Shown here: positions 15,277 to 22,478 of the stretch, piece by piece
Layout: every line of letters begins with the position of its first letter
Numbering within the stretch: the stretch's first letter is position 1
Assembly: GCA_937910785.1 (NCBI GenBank)
Contig: CALDLG010000091.1
Location: 1-29,257, forward strand
Reading direction: 5' to 3'
Length of the DNA stretch: 29,257 nt
Source: an uncultured Lachnospiraceae bacterium
GTDB taxonomy: Bacteria > Bacillota > Clostridia > Lachnospirales > Lachnospiraceae
Notes under the pieces: model-generated
Seen by the model: only the letters and a program-made list of their open reading frames with translations
Databases searched by the model: none
What the model was told of the DNA's origin: nothing
Made by a program: the position numbers and the translations under genes

Positions 15277-16662
15277 TTAAGTCAGGGACATGCATTTTTC
15301 CTTCAACCATTCTTCGAAATCATTTTTCATATGTATGAAATTCTTTTTCTGATCCACCAAATATGTATTATTATGTTTTGCAAATTCAGCAAGCCAGTTG
15401 TCCAGATCAACATCCTCTTTATATGAATAAGCCATCATTGTCAATAATGATCTACGATTTTCATCGCGCAAAAGTCCGGAGCCGTCCTTAATCGTTTTAC
15501 TTGTCAGATCATTTAATGACTCATTGTAAAAGTCCACATTGCCGTTTACTTCTTCTATATCCATTCCCAGACTTTCAGCAATAAATTGCTCATCAGAAAT
15601 CCGGTCATTCTCATTCGCTTCAATATGTAAAAAATCCAGCATCAGATTTTCAAGCAGATCTAACTTATCTATGATAACCTGTTTGTCCTTTGTACTTAAA
15701 TCTTTATCAATCTCGTCAAACAGCTGCCCCTTTTCATTTCTCCGGCTGTCTCTTAAAACATCGCTAAAATCTCTGAGAAAATCGGCAAATTTCTCATCAT
15801 CCATTCCAAGCTTTGTAAACCTGTCAAACAGAGTAAGAAATACAAACGAATCTTTCTTATTAAAAATAGCCCTGATATCTGATGTAATTACCTTTTCCAG
15901 CCTGTGTAAGTTATCCGAAAATACATTAAATTCTTCTTCTGTTGCATGTTCATTGAGATATTTAAAAGCAGGCTTCGCCTGAGCCTTCCAATTGTCAAAA
16001 TGATTCATACACATCATTGTCTCTACGATCATTCTTTCAACTACGCCTTTGTTTTTATCTTTTTCAGAATAGACGCTGCAATCCACAAAGAATCTGCTGT
16101 CCAGAATTTTACGAATACGGCCTGCAAATCTGTCAATATAGGTAAATGCTTTTTGGTCCGTATTCATGGAAACATGATTGTTATATCGCTTAATATATTT
16201 TGATATAATACGACTGTCACATTCCTCATGTATAACCGTTTCTATTTGATATTCGTTAAATTTTTCTTTTAATTCTTCCGGAAGTTTATCAAATGTCTTA
16301 TTTTTAATATCAAATATTGCATCTTCGTATATAATATTCCCCGCCTCATCCGTTTCTTTTTTCTTATAGGGAATCCTTGAATTCTCAATAGCCGAAGTTA
16401 TCTTGTGATTCATATGTCTGAATTTAATTAACGCAGCAGTTCTGCAGCCGCCATCTACAATATGCAATTTTGAATTCGCTTCTTCACCAAGAATAATCGG
16501 AGGCATATAGTCATCTGTAAGAACGGTTACCACAAGTTCATTGATCTGCTCATTATTCCATGCAAAATTTCTCTGAACATCCGCATTATTATCAATATCT
16601 CCTTTCATATTTTTCTTTAAATACATTTCCAGTGTATAAGTCTGTTTTCTGGGCCTTGCCAT
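15277..16662 (-). CDS. DUF262 (ParB/Srx-fold) protein with a variant DGGCR motif
   Basis: A 461-residue protein. The N-terminal 100 residues follow the DUF262/GmrS pattern: YTLEMYLKKN, then VQRNFAWNNEQINELVVTVL (the family's QR...W...L segment), MPPIILGE, and LHIVDGGCRTAALIKF, which replaces the usual DGQQR nucleotide/active-site motif with DGGCR. The remainder is helical with a charged middle (FSDVLRDSRRNEKGQLFDEI) and no visible HNH nuclease domain of the GmrD type. DUF262 proteins occur in phage-defence enzymes and in phages, where the fold binds or hydrolyses NTPs or acts as a nuclease. GGGGGAATAAG precedes ATG 16662; the gene follows the sigma-like gene by 36 bp and shares its SOS-controlled promoter. 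Function is unknown. Confidence 0.75.
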   Translation of the reverse strand: MARPRKQTYTLEMYLKKNMKGDIDNNADVQRNFAWNNEQINELVVTVLTDDYMPPIILGEEANSKLHIVDGGCRTAALIKFRHMNHKITSAIENSRIPYKKKETDEAGNIIYEDAIFDIKNKTFDKLPEELKEKFNEYQIETVIHEECDSRIISKYIKRYNNHVSMNTDQKAFTYIDRFAGRIRKILDSRFFVDCSVYSEKDKNKGVVERMIVETMMCMNHFDNWKAQAKPAFKYLNEHATEEEFNVFSDNLHRLEKVITSDIRAIFNKKDSFVFLTLFDRFTKLGMDDEKFADFLRDFSDVLRDSRRNEKGQLFDEIDKDLSTKDKQVIIDKLDLLENLMLDFLHIEANENDRISDEQFIAESLGMDIEEVNGNVDFYNESLNDLTSKTIKDGSGLLRDENRRSLLTMMAYSYKEDVDLDNWLAEFAKHNNTYLVDQKKNFIHMKNDFEEWLKEKCMSLT

Positions 16663-16698
16663 TTTCTTATTCCCCCAATTATTCTTAAATATGCAATA

Positions 16699-17256
16699 CT
16701 AAAACAAAACCGAAACGTTCCTGTATGAGCGGATCGCCGCACAGCAATCAGCATATTGTTTCTCATTTATATGTAATTCCGCTTTAACCTCCCCAGGAAG
16801 ATAACCGGCTATGCTGAGCCTCAGAACTTCCTTTTGAAGAGTTGAAAGCCTGTTGAGATAAGTCAGCATTCTTCTGCTATACCCCGCCTCATCTTTTTCA
16901 AATATTTCCCGTTCAACGGAAAACGAATCGGCAATCGTATCTCCAATCGTAGAATTTTCATCACCGTCAATCGGTGTGTCAATAGAAATTGACATTCTGT
17001 CTGCCTTACGCTTCTCACGATTTCTTCTTGTTATTTCTGTTTTGATTTTATTAAATAAGCAAAAATATAGAAAGGTGTCAAACGACTGAGAGCCATCATA
17101 TCTTCTCATCACATCTACAAACACCTCATTCGCCAAAGAATAGAAATCATCCAGATCCTTATCCGATATCCCGCCAAATTTCAGTAAAATACTGTCAACT
17201 ATCTTATGAAGTTTTCTGGCATTGTCAGCATAATATGCCATTAATATCCGGTCCAT
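16699..17256 (-). CDS. sigma-70-like factor of phage type
   Basis: A 185-residue protein with two sigma regions. A region 2-like segment spans about residues 30-87 (DDFYSLANEVFVDVMRRYDG, SFDTFLYFCLFNKIKTEITRRNREKRKAD), including the aromatic/basic helix that binds the -10 element. A region 4-like helix-turn-helix lies near the C-terminus (LSTLQKEVLRLSIAGYLPGEVKAEL, then EKQYADCCAAIRSYR). The linker is acidic (DTPIDGDENSTIGD). Size and layout fit an ECF-like or phage late-gene sigma rather than a housekeeping factor. AGAGGGG precedes ATG 17256. The gene heads the leftward unit and has a roughly 300-nt leader from the LexA-box promoter. It could redirect host polymerase to phage promoters after DNA damage; that is inference. 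Confidence 0.8.
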   Translation of the reverse strand: MDRILMAYYADNARKLHKIVDSILLKFGGISDKDLDDFYSLANEVFVDVMRRYDGSQSFDTFLYFCLFNKIKTEITRRNREKRKADRMSISIDTPIDGDENSTIGDTIADSFSVEREIFEKDEAGYSRRMLTYLNRLSTLQKEVLRLSIAGYLPGEVKAELHINEKQYADCCAAIRSYRNVSVLF

Positions 17257-17384
17257 ATTGATACCCCTCTTTCATCGTTTTATATTTTATCTGTTTCTAC
17301 TTTTGTCAGACATTTCCATAACATCCATACATCTTCCACTATTAATCAGCCTGCTTTGAAGTTTGCAGAATCGCTTGAAATTAC

Positions 17385-17413
17385 TTGACTTTAAAGAATC
17401 AAATATGTAAAAT
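17385..17413 (+). promoter_or_regulatory. promoter for a candidate small RNA
   Basis: TTGACT (17385-17390), a 17-bp spacer and TAAAAT (17408-17413) form a good rightward sigma-A promoter with no gene within 500 bp downstream. Transcription would start near 17420, just ahead of two hairpins. Confidence 0.55.
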
Positions 17414-17419
17414 AATGAT

Positions 17420-17545
17420 GAGCGCAATTCTGCGTTTCAAATTCTGGCCGTTTCGGCGTTGAATTTGTGTGTATGTATGAAGACCTGTTCAATTCAGAGG
17501 TGCTGCCAACACCGTTTGCATGATTGAATGGGTCTTCTTATATTC
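17420..17545 (+). ncRNA. candidate structured small RNA in the island control region
   Basis: Downstream of the 17385-17413 promoter lie two hairpins. Hairpin 1 (17438-17467) pairs CAAATTC with GAATTTG and carries an inner GCCG/CGGC stem with a UUU loop. Hairpin 2 (17479-17537) pairs GAAGACCTGTTCAAT with ATTGAATGGGTCTTC: 15 positions, where the two non-Watson-Crick pairs are U-G and G-U in the rightward transcript but C-A mismatches in the leftward one, so the fold favours the rightward RNA. It is followed by UUAUAUU rather than a long U-run. The RNA would be antisense to the sigma-gene leader. No known RNA family is recognised. Confidence 0.45.
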
Positions 17546-17559
17546 ACCTTACAATCCCA

Positions 17560-17588
17560 AGTATAGAACATACGTTCTGTTTTGTCAA
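17560..17588 (-). promoter_or_regulatory. LexA-box promoter of the sigma/DUF262 unit
   Basis: On the minus strand, TTGACA (17583-17588), a 17-bp spacer and TATACT (17560-17565) are near consensus. The spacer contains GAACATACGTTC (17566-17577), a perfect GAAC-N4-GTTC match to the Gram-positive LexA/DinR box. A repressor bound there would block polymerase, so the sigma and DUF262 genes should be induced by DNA damage. Confidence 0.8.
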
Positions 17589-17597
17589 TATAAATAT

Positions 17598-17611
17598 CGA
17601 ATGTATGTTCT
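17598..17611. promoter_or_regulatory. second LexA/SOS box
   Basis: CGAATGTATGTTCT keeps the GAAY-N4-GTTC pattern with one deviation from the GAAC-N4-GTTC core. It lies between the two divergent promoters, 3 bp from the rightward -35 element, so LexA could repress both directions. Confidence 0.65.
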
Positions 17612-17614
17612 ATT

Positions 17615-17642
17615 TTGATTCAATTACGGCACTTCCTATACA
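17615..17642 (+). promoter_or_regulatory. rightward promoter facing the RNA polymerase gene
   Basis: TTGATT (17615-17620), a 16-bp spacer and TATACA (17637-17642) form a plausible rightward promoter abutting the second SOS box. The first larger gene downstream is the small gene at 18028, then the YonO-like polymerase. A terminator-like hairpin about 20 nt after the start site would attenuate it. Confidence 0.5.
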
Positions 17643-17664
17643 GCTTAATACAAATATAATCAGC

Positions 17665-17699
17665 AAAAGCGATACATCTGAATAAATTGTACCGCTTTT
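17665..17699 (+). terminator. terminator-like hairpin just downstream of the rightward promoter
   Basis: AAAAGCGATACA (17665-17676) and TGTACCGCTTTT (17688-17699) form a 12-position stem with one non-canonical pair, an 11-nt loop and four Us at the end, able to act in either direction. Its position suggests an attenuator, or a terminator closing leftward transcription. Further downstream lie another hairpin (CGACCA 17856-17861 with TGGTCG 17868-17873) and a perfect 9-bp inverted repeat (GAATTATAA 17899-17907, TTATAATTC 17916-17924). The rest of 17700-18027 shows no gene. Confidence 0.5.
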
Positions 17700-18027
17700 C
17701 GTGTCCAATATTCCGGACTCAGACAATCTCAATGGTTTCGTAGCCAAAATGAAAAACAAGTATCTGTAATGACAAACCATATACATGTCTCACAAATCTA
17801 AATATCCCTGAAATATCTCCAGCTAAATAGAGAACTTTATAATGCACACGCAAAACGACCAACACAATGGTCGGAAAAGGCAATCAGTAACCTGACACGA
17901 ATTATAATTTTTCATTTATAATTCCAAAACCGTCAGTACCAGCCACTATCCTGCCATCAAAAGGAGAAATAAAACTATGACACAGAAATAACAAAAATTT
18001 ATCAAAAGCAAAGGAGAAAAACAGCTC

Positions 18028-18225
18028 ATGACAGAAACAATTTACAAAACAGGACGATATAAACCGGATCATACAAAATTTGGAGGGATTATTTATCCTT
18101 CGGATTTCAACACAGATTACAGAGGAAAAAACAACACAAAGGGCTCTCCTGTCGCATCCCGTATCGCATATGATTTGCGATGGGAGCAGGAAAGATCGAA
18201 AAATACACATGATAACAGGAAATGA
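18028..18225 (+). CDS. small basic protein of unknown function upstream of the RNA polymerase
   Basis: A 65-residue frame (MTETIYKTGRYKPDHTKFGG...) in the same direction as the polymerase gene and 37 bp before it. AAAGGAG lies 11 nt upstream, a slightly long spacing. The product is hydrophilic and basic with no recognisable domain or membrane segment. A similar start region with AAAAGGAG occurs 50 bp earlier at ATG 17977 but stops after four codons (MTQK), so the translation-start region looks duplicated. It is probably a real early phage gene, but it could be chance. Confidence 0.45.
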   Translation: MTETIYKTGRYKPDHTKFGGIIYPSDFNTDYRGKNNTKGSPVASRIAYDLRWEQERSKNTHDNRK

Positions 18226-18262
18226 TTACAGGTATAAAAAAAGAAGCAGGGAGGGGTAACAC

Positions 18263-21097
18263 TTGAAGAATCATGGAATTTATATACCATCTGTTGATGC
18301 GAAGGATATTTATTTATCAATGCACTATATTGCAGATAATCCTGATGGATACAATTTAAAGCTCGAAAATGGACAGTATAATTTGCGGAAATTTATTAAT
18401 ACATTTGATTACAGCCTGGATTTGATTCAATTATCAGATATCTATTACAGGAAATACAGACGGAAGGATTTTTCTTTTAAAATAAAGAAACATTCCTATT
18501 CCATAAAGGTAATCAATCTGACATTCAGATATTCCGTAAAGGAATGGAATCAAATGAACAAAAATACATTTGTGAAGTTTGGATATGATTATCGAAATCT
18601 GATCTTTGAGGATTGCATCGCTAAAAATGAAGACGGAGAAATCATCGGTATAAAAACCGGAGAAAAAATAACATCGGCATGTGATATACTGCCTGAATAC
18701 TTTGATATAGAAGATATTGAAATAATCGATAAAAAGGATAAGACAAAAGTGAAAGAAACTCAAAAACAATACAAAAAAGTGAAAGAACCAAAAACGCTTA
18801 AAACAAGTGCGGAATTGCGAAAAGACCTTTATAAAAATGGTTTTATCTGTAATGGTATGAAATACCGGAGAATGAAACGCTCTTCCGGTTCCGCCCGTAT
18901 TGGAAAATGTTTATTTATTCATGAACCATTATTTAAGCCAATCCTGAAATTCAGTTCAGGCGCTATTGTTTTAGACGAAGGCCAGGAAGTTGATTTAGCC
19001 GCTTACGAAAGCTATATATCGCTGCCCTCCAGCAGTATTATTGACACACTCTCGATTTCACCGGAAAACATTTTACTGATTGATGATTATGAAAGCATCT
19101 TTAGAGAAGATGTCATTGAAACACATAATGAGAATGGCTGGCTTACCACATCCGAAAAGAATTGCGAAATCTCTAATAGTATCTGGGACGGACAGTCACT
19201 GATCGATGTCTCATTAATGGGAGAATATTCCTGTTATGGAATGGTTCTGTTAAGAAACCTTATGTTCAAATCCTGCTGCTTTAACTGTAATATTCAACAG
19301 TGGTTTCAGGATAATCATATTACCTGCATTTCTCAGTTGAATGGCCGGACAAGAGCCAAATATATAGAAGACATAAAACTGATCACTACGCCAAGCAGCA
19401 TTAAATACCTTAAATTTGACACGTGGGAGAATTGGCTGGATCATCTGTATCCAAAATTTGGAATTGTAAAGCATGATAAAAAGACACATTTCTTTGACGG
19501 ACGATTCGTGCGGACACATTATCAGTTAATCAATACGCTTCAATTATCTCAAAATGAAGTGAAAGAGTTTTTACAGGATTCATTGGATTTTGCTCAGATG
19601 CTGAGAAACAATCCGGCTGTTGTCAGGTACTACATTAAATATCCTGATATTGATGAATTTGAGCCGATGTCAGAACCGATGTCAGCTAAAAACGATGTTG
19701 TTTATCATCTGATGTGCATAAATGAACGTTTTACGGAAACAAAGTATTATCAGGAGTTCCTGCATGATTTATTAGCCTCGTATTACAAGAATCTGAAAAA
19801 CGGACATGTGTATGTTAATGGCAACTACTCCACTCTCCTCGGAAACCCGATGGAAATGTTACAACAATCTATTGGTAAATTTAATGGAGAAAGTCAAATG
19901 GGAACTGGAAATATACATAATATAAGATTTGAATATAATAAAATTTTATTGGGATCGAGAAGCCCCCATGTAACAATGGGAAATATTTTACTGGCAGTCA
20001 ATAAAGAAAACAGATTAATTGATCATTATTTTAATCTGACTGAGGAAATCGTATGCATCAATTCTATTGGCGAAAATATACTCCAAAGATTATCCGGAGC
20101 CGATTTCGACAGTGACACAATGCTGCTTACAGATAATGAGATACTTATAAGAGCCGCAACACGCAATTATAATACCTTTAAAACTCCGACATCTTTTGTA
20201 ACCGCCAAAAAGGTAAAGCGCTGTTATACTCCGGAGGAGCAGGCTGATTTAGATATCAGAACATCAGTAAATAAAATAGGTGAGATCATCAATCTGTCTC
20301 AGGAACTCAATTCTTTATTATGGGACAGGATGTATCGCGGCGCCGGGTATGAAGATGTAAAAGAATTGTATTACGATATTTGTCAATTAGATGTTATGTC
20401 CGGAATCGAAATTGATAAAGCCAAAAAAGAATTTGACATAAATAATGTAAAGGAACTTGATAAACTCAGAGAAAAATATAAAGAAGAGCTCAGCGACGAA
20501 TACAACAGGAAGAAAATGCCACACTTTTTTGCCCATATATCAAGGCAAAAGGGATATTACAATCCCCAAAAGAAAAATTACTGCAAATATAATACCTCGA
20601 TGGATTATCTGCAGACGATCGTCAATGGATTCAAAATCAGGAACCCATATAAGAAAGACTGGCTGCCCTTCGTCTCAATTTTAGATAACTCCGGATTCTA
20701 CAGCACACATGTCAATCAAAAGCAGATCAATAAGATATACAGTATATTAAAACGGTATATCTCTGACAGGAAAAATATATTTGGAGCGGAATCGGATAAA
20801 GATGACCGATATGAAAGATCAAAAATATTGTATGAAAATCTTTTATCTGATATTAATAATGAAACGATTGGCTTTTCTACTTTATATAGATTGTTAAGTT
20901 CATTGGAGAATGAAGAAAACCGTCAGATTAAAAACACTTTATTACAGGTCTTATTTATGTGCGGCAGCGAAAGTTTTAAAAAAGCAATTATAAGCTCCTC
21001 TTCTGAAATCAAACAACTATATGAAGGTGGAAATGATATAAAATTGTTCAACATCAGCTTTGGGATTACAAAAAAAATGATTGATTCGCAAATTTAG
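18263..21097 (+). CDS. single-chain YonO-like DNA-dependent RNA polymerase
   Basis: A 944-residue protein. The key motif is GADFDSDTMLL: Asp614, Asp616 and Asp618 match the DFDGD catalytic loop of the beta-prime-like double-psi barrel found in multisubunit RNA polymerases, phage YonO and RDR/QDE-1 enzymes. About 45 residues earlier, GSRSPHVTMGNILLAV (RSPH at 566-569) takes the place of the conserved NRAPTLHR element that precedes the loop in beta-prime. A basic segment (KYRRMKRSSGSARIGK) lies near residues 195-215, perhaps in the other barrel. The length is close to YonO (about 905 residues). The start is TTG 18263, 6 nt after GGGAGGGG; no ATG is better placed. It probably transcribes the downstream phage genes without host polymerase. 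Assignment rests on the catalytic motif, size and synteny with an HU-like gene; the Gly-to-Ser change (Ser617) is unusual. Confidence 0.75.
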   Translation: MKNHGIYIPSVDAKDIYLSMHYIADNPDGYNLKLENGQYNLRKFINTFDYSLDLIQLSDIYYRKYRRKDFSFKIKKHSYSIKVINLTFRYSVKEWNQMNKNTFVKFGYDYRNLIFEDCIAKNEDGEIIGIKTGEKITSACDILPEYFDIEDIEIIDKKDKTKVKETQKQYKKVKEPKTLKTSAELRKDLYKNGFICNGMKYRRMKRSSGSARIGKCLFIHEPLFKPILKFSSGAIVLDEGQEVDLAAYESYISLPSSSIIDTLSISPENILLIDDYESIFREDVIETHNENGWLTTSEKNCEISNSIWDGQSLIDVSLMGEYSCYGMVLLRNLMFKSCCFNCNIQQWFQDNHITCISQLNGRTRAKYIEDIKLITTPSSIKYLKFDTWENWLDHLYPKFGIVKHDKKTHFFDGRFVRTHYQLINTLQLSQNEVKEFLQDSLDFAQMLRNNPAVVRYYIKYPDIDEFEPMSEPMSAKNDVVYHLMCINERFTETKYYQEFLHDLLASYYKNLKNGHVYVNGNYSTLLGNPMEMLQQSIGKFNGESQMGTGNIHNIRFEYNKILLGSRSPHVTMGNILLAVNKENRLIDHYFNLTEEIVCINSIGENILQRLSGADFDSDTMLLTDNEILIRAATRNYNTFKTPTSFVTAKKVKRCYTPEEQADLDIRTSVNKIGEIINLSQELNSLLWDRMYRGAGYEDVKELYYDICQLDVMSGIEIDKAKKEFDINNVKELDKLREKYKEELSDEYNRKKMPHFFAHISRQKGYYNPQKKNYCKYNTSMDYLQTIVNGFKIRNPYKKDWLPFVSILDNSGFYSTHVNQKQINKIYSILKRYISDRKNIFGAESDKDDRYERSKILYENLLSDINNETIGFSTLYRLLSSLENEENRQIKNTLLQVLFMCGSESFKKAIISSSSEIKQLYEGGNDIKLFNISFGITKKMIDSQI

Positions 21098-21232
21098 TCT
21101 TTTTTTTGAAACTCATATGAACGTTTTTTTTATTCTGCATAGGAGAGGGTGGCTTTCAAATACGCTTTTTTATGAATGCTGCTCTCCTGCAAAATATCTG
21201 TGCTTTATCTTTATAACAAAGGAGGATTCATA

Positions 21233-21547
21233 ATACAGGAAAAAATTTATTACAGCCAAAAATATATTATCGATGAAATACATAACAGGACCGGATATTC
21301 CACTGATGATGTTACAAGAATTTTAAATTCGTTAAATGATGTAGTAAGGGATAAATTCAGCGATGCGGATGACTATGTTGAAATCAAAATATTTCCCGGC
21401 CTGAAAATAACTTCACAATATGTATTACCGGAACAATCCAGGTCTAATTTAAACATTGCAAATATGAATTATATTTTGAGTTTAAAAGCTGCATTCAGTG
21501 ATTATTTCAGAAAAGAGATAAGAACACTGCATGATCATATGCTTTAA
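21233..21547 (+). CDS. HU/IHF-like DNA-binding protein, probable AUA start
   Basis: About 104 residues following the HU pattern: helices KYIIDEIHNRTGYSTDDVTRILNSLNDVV, then the strand-turn VEIKIFPGLKITSQYVLPE (HU: VQLIGFGTFEV...), an arm region, and a C-terminal SLKAAFSDYF helix. A strong AAAGGAGG (21218-21225) is followed by no ATG, GTG or TTG. The in-frame codon at the best spacing (7 nt) is ATA 21233; ATA 21230 is the alternative. The frame is open back to ATG 21176, but that start has no ribosome-binding site and would add an atypical 19-residue extension. It follows the polymerase by 135 bp. In phage SPbeta the HU-like gene yonN lies next to yonO, which supports both assignments. It may compact DNA or help the polymerase. 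Confidence 0.7.
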   Translation: MQEKIYYSQKYIIDEIHNRTGYSTDDVTRILNSLNDVVRDKFSDADDYVEIKIFPGLKITSQYVLPEQSRSNLNIANMNYILSLKAAFSDYFRKEIRTLHDHML

Positions 21548-21628
21548 AATTTATCAATTACAGCATCCATAAAAGAGAAATAATAAATATAACATAACTC
21601 ACCTTAGTTGGGAAAGGAGTCTCGAAAA

Positions 21629-22261
21629 ATGAGAAAACTCAGTATTACAGAAGCGCTTAATGAACTGAAATTATTCGATTCGAAAATCAGAAAGGCAATT
21701 GCCAATGCCGCTTTTTGCGGAGCCGCCAAAAAATCGGCAGATACGGTTGGAATTGTCAGGAAAGAAGATTTTGATGAACGTGCAAAAGCTTCGTATCAAT
21801 CCGTGACGGATCTGATTGCAAACAGAAACACCTTAAAATCTGCTATCGTCAAATCAAACGCAGAAACAATGATTACAGTGGACGGGAAGTCAATGACCCG
21901 CGCAGAAGGCATTGAACGAAAGAATTCTATTAAGTATGAAGAAAAATTACTTGCTGAGATGAAAAAGCAATACGAAGCTGCTACTGCCAATGTAAAGAGA
22001 GAAAATAAGAAAATCGATCATAAGGTGGACGAGTTCATTTCCACCCTGGTTGGCAGGGATTTTACAAAGCAGCTCTCAACAGAGGATCAGGAAGCTGTTG
22101 AGAAACCATACCGTTCCAAAAATGAATTTGAATTCATTGATCCTATTGGAATTTTTGATAAAATACTTGCATTAGAGGCTGATATCGATGGCTTTAAGTC
22201 CAATATTGACAGTCAGCTTGTATTATCTAATGCTACTTCATTTATTGAGGTTGATTTTTAA
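21629..22261 (+). CDS. coiled-coil phage protein of unknown function
   Basis: A 210-residue, mostly helical protein (MRKLSITEALNELKLFDSKIRKAI...). A central stretch, SITVDGKSMTRAEGIERK-like (near residues 93-107), is followed by a long charged helix to about residue 150 and a C-terminal segment that pairs two helices around SNIDSQLVLSNATSFIEVDF. The pattern loosely recalls DIP1984-type proteins (paired helices with a DG-T-AEA motif), but this is not secure. ATG 21629 follows GGAAAGGAG by 9 nt; the frame extends seven codons further. It sits between the HU-like gene and the tail-type genes and could be a virion assembly or scaffold factor. Confidence 0.6.
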   Translation: MRKLSITEALNELKLFDSKIRKAIANAAFCGAAKKSADTVGIVRKEDFDERAKASYQSVTDLIANRNTLKSAIVKSNAETMITVDGKSMTRAEGIERKNSIKYEEKLLAEMKKQYEAATANVKRENKKIDHKVDEFISTLVGRDFTKQLSTEDQEAVEKPYRSKNEFEFIDPIGIFDKILALEADIDGFKSNIDSQLVLSNATSFIEVDF

Positions 22262-22404
22262 AACATGAAAACTGATCGGACAGTAATAAATTTTCATATA
22301 CAAATATTGAAATAATCTCGCTTACTGATGAATCAGTATTGATATAAATACAGGTGATAAAAGATCAAAAATCAACATTCAAAACTCAAAATTCATTTAT
22401 AACG

Positions 22405-22423
22405 CAGACAGATAACCTGTCTG
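22405..22423 (+). repeat. hairpin before the tail-completion-like gene
   Basis: CAGACAG (22405-22411) and CTGTCTG (22417-22423) form a perfect 7-bp stem with a 5-nt loop, followed by TTTG. A second perfect stem, TACTGAT/ATCAGTA, lies about 75 bp upstream. The 22262-22478 gap has no gene. These may be weak terminators or operators for the downstream module. Confidence 0.35.
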
Positions 22424-22478
22424 TTTGCGAAATATGACACATTTACTGTTTTCAGACGTTATGGAGGAGGTGATATTT

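Noticed and set aside
17902..18210. 102-codon leftward frame in the control region
   Set aside because: It opposes the small gene at 18028, has no ribosome-binding site and resembles an antisense shadow of AT-rich DNA.
21098..21232. T-rich tracts after the polymerase stop as a terminator
   Set aside because: Runs of T are present but no convincing GC stem precedes them.
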